Shown in pieces: positions 62,833-64,000 of a stretch of 64,000 bases of DNA. The position numbers and the translations under genes were made by a program. The notes below the pieces were generated by a model. The model was given only the letters and a program-made list of their open reading frames with translations. It searched no databases and was not told the DNA's origin. Origin of the DNA: Hyaloraphidium curvatum (Eukaryota > Monoblepharomycota > Hyaloraphidiomycetes > Hyaloraphidiales > Hyaloraphidiaceae). Within the stretch, counting starts at the first letter, position 1; the number at the start of each line of letters is the position of its first letter. The stretch lies in contig JAIVFI010000018.1 in NCBI GenBank assembly GCA_025558095.1, forward strand, positions 434,001 through 498,000, written 5' to 3'.

Positions 62833-64000
62833 ATGGAGTGCCCACCGGAGGACGCGCGGAATCCCGTCAAGGTCGCCCTGGGGGTATTCCTGACGACGGG
62901 TCTCGTCGTGTCGTTCATGCCGCAGGTGGGCGCGTTGTGGGCGAAGTGCGGCCTCCTGGCGCTCATTTGGTTTTATGTCACCATATCGTGATGGGTATCG
63001 GTCGCTACGCGCCTTCGTGCCGTTCTTGGAACCGCCGAACGCGTCGCTGAACTGAACGCAACGTCCCTCCCGGCGCGCTTCTATCGTGAACCTCTCCGTG
63101 TCGGCCGAAAGCACATCAAAATGATCCGCCTAAGATCATCGGAGGGCCTGTCGGCGCTTTTCGTGCTCTTTGCCGGGATCGCTGGCACGTCGACGCTGTT
63201 CAACGTGTGGGTTCTGCAAAGCGGGACCCTGGGGTGCTGCAAAGCCTGGGTGGGTTCTGCGTGGGATTGCTTGTGCCTTTGTGGCATTTGACAGAACGAA
63301 CGTCTCGCAGAGCCCGGCGTACTGCTTCGAGAACATCCTGGGCGTGATCCAGGTCAGCGTACAGTGGATGGCCCTTCACCTGGTCATAGGACTTTTTATT
63401 GCCTGCTACCCCGAGGCAAAGAAGTGGATTCCTCTTGGTGGCGGGCCGTCTGCCGAGCGCAGGGACACCATCGTGGAAACCGGGGACGAGGAAGTGGACG
63501 AGCACGGGGAGGCGCCGGCCTCGCCGCCCCTGCCTATCCCCAAACTCCCCTTTTCCCCGCCGCTCTCGAGCACGCCCGGCGGATCGTACGTCCAGGACTC
63601 GGTCGTCACGCGGCCATCGCGCTCCTTCATGCCGCCCTCGCCGCGCGGCAGCCTTTCGGACGACGAGGCGGACCTCGCCGCGGACGAGCGGACGACTCTC
63701 TTGCCCGGCCGCCCCGCGGCGGCCGCCGATCCCGCCGGCGGGTACCCACCTTCGGTGCCCCGGACGGCTCCCATTCCCGTGCCCTTCCTCCGCGTGCCTG
63801 CGGGCCAGTCGCCCTCTCACGCCTACCTCTCCGCCATTTCCGTCACCGCCCTCCTCGTTACCTACTTTGTCCTCTGCCTGCTCCTCTCCCTCCTCGTCGT
63901 CTTTCTGGACCCGCCCTCGGGGGTGGACCAGGGCTCCGCCGCGGTGCTCTACGCCGGCATCCTGGGGCTCATATCGACGGTGTTTTCGGCGGTGCAGTTC
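62833..64000 (+). CDS. PQ-loop membrane transporter, 5' part
   Basis: ATG 62833 opens MECPPEDARNPVKVALGVFL and TTGLVVSFMPQ, the first PQ-loop helix. A 186-nt intron (62926-63111) and a 61-nt intron (63234-63294) connect HIKMIRLRSSEGLSALFVLF, AGIAGTSTLFNVWVLQSGTL, and CFENILGVIQVSVQWMALHL. A long polar Ser/Pro/Asp-rich loop (ERTTLLPGRPAAAADPAGG, with a dileucine-like ERTTLL sorting signal) precedes helices ISVTALLVTYFVLCLLLSLL and LYAGILGLISTVFSAVQF, where the window ends before the second PQ motif. The family includes vacuolar and lysosomal amino-acid exporters (Ypq1, cystinosin relatives). The acidic cluster plus LL supports vacuolar sorting. Confidence 0.82.

Overview
The window is a gene-dense, GC-rich eukaryotic nuclear segment, most likely from an early-diverging (chytrid-like) fungus. 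Fungal signs are a Rvs161/Hob3-type BAR protein, eukaryotic HIS6 (HisA), a fungal-type VMA21 with a C-terminal dilysine signal, Rse1, Dhh1 and dispersed single 5S rRNA genes. It also carries genes that yeasts lost or never had: a coilin-like protein, a TIMMDC1-like factor, an ALKBH7-like dioxygenase, a dimethylarginine hydrolase and a TMEM198-like protein. I cannot name the species. Genes lie on both strands about 30-550 bases apart. Introns are mostly 47-65 nt, with donors such as GTGCGT, GTGGGT, GTAAGT and sometimes GTTGGT, and a CTGAC/CTAAC-like branch site near the acceptor. All exon joins were deduced by hand from reading frame and family similarity.

Layout. 1-6.7 kb: 3' end of a DYRK kinase, proteasome lid subunit Rpn3, DEAD-box helicase Dhh1 and a PCID2/Thp1/Csn12-like PCI protein. 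6.7-10.4 kb: COX19, a TMEM198-like multispanning protein and a secreted Lys/Ala-rich protein of unknown function. 10.5-18.3 kb (minus): SR-type cyclophilin, Ariadne-type RBR ubiquitin ligase and splicing factor Rse1/SF3B3. 18.5-26.4 kb: a bacterial-looking DHH phosphoesterase, VMA21, a large intronless F-box protein and elongation factor SPT5 with a TP-(Y/W) repeat tail. 26.8-29.4 kb: two convergent HisA paralogues with unusual C-terminal tails. 29.4-40.3 kb: a coiled-coil protein, a MYND protein, a Ubc4/5-type E2, an acidic orphan, a BAR protein and coilin. 40.3-49.4 kb: 2OG oxygenase, FAD monooxygenase, dimethylarginine hydrolase, a WD40 DCAF-like protein, a second MYND protein and an F-box-like protein. 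49.5-56.6 kb: two identical inverted 5S genes enclose a papain-like peptidase, whose acidic tail is built from phase-1 mini-exons, and a TIMMDC1-like gene; then a fatty-acid elongase and a WGR-domain protein. 56.7-64 kb: a GT25-sulfotransferase fusion between direct repeats of the 3' end of a GH20 hexosaminidase gene, that hexosaminidase, an ALKBH7-like enzyme and the start of a PQ-loop transporter.

There is no operon or obvious pathway cluster. RNA and protein turnover (Rpn3, Dhh1, Ariadne, E2, DCAF, F-box) and splicing/transcription (Rse1, cyclophilin, coilin, Spt5) dominate. Conserved housekeeping genes are mostly intron-rich. Several accessory genes (2OG oxygenase, FAD monooxygenase, MYND, GT25-sulfotransferase, hexosaminidase, large F-box) are intronless, which suggests different histories. 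The most notable signals are the HisA pair with membrane-targeting-like tails, the mini-exon tail of the peptidase, and the GT25-sulfotransferase fusion with its flanking repeats.
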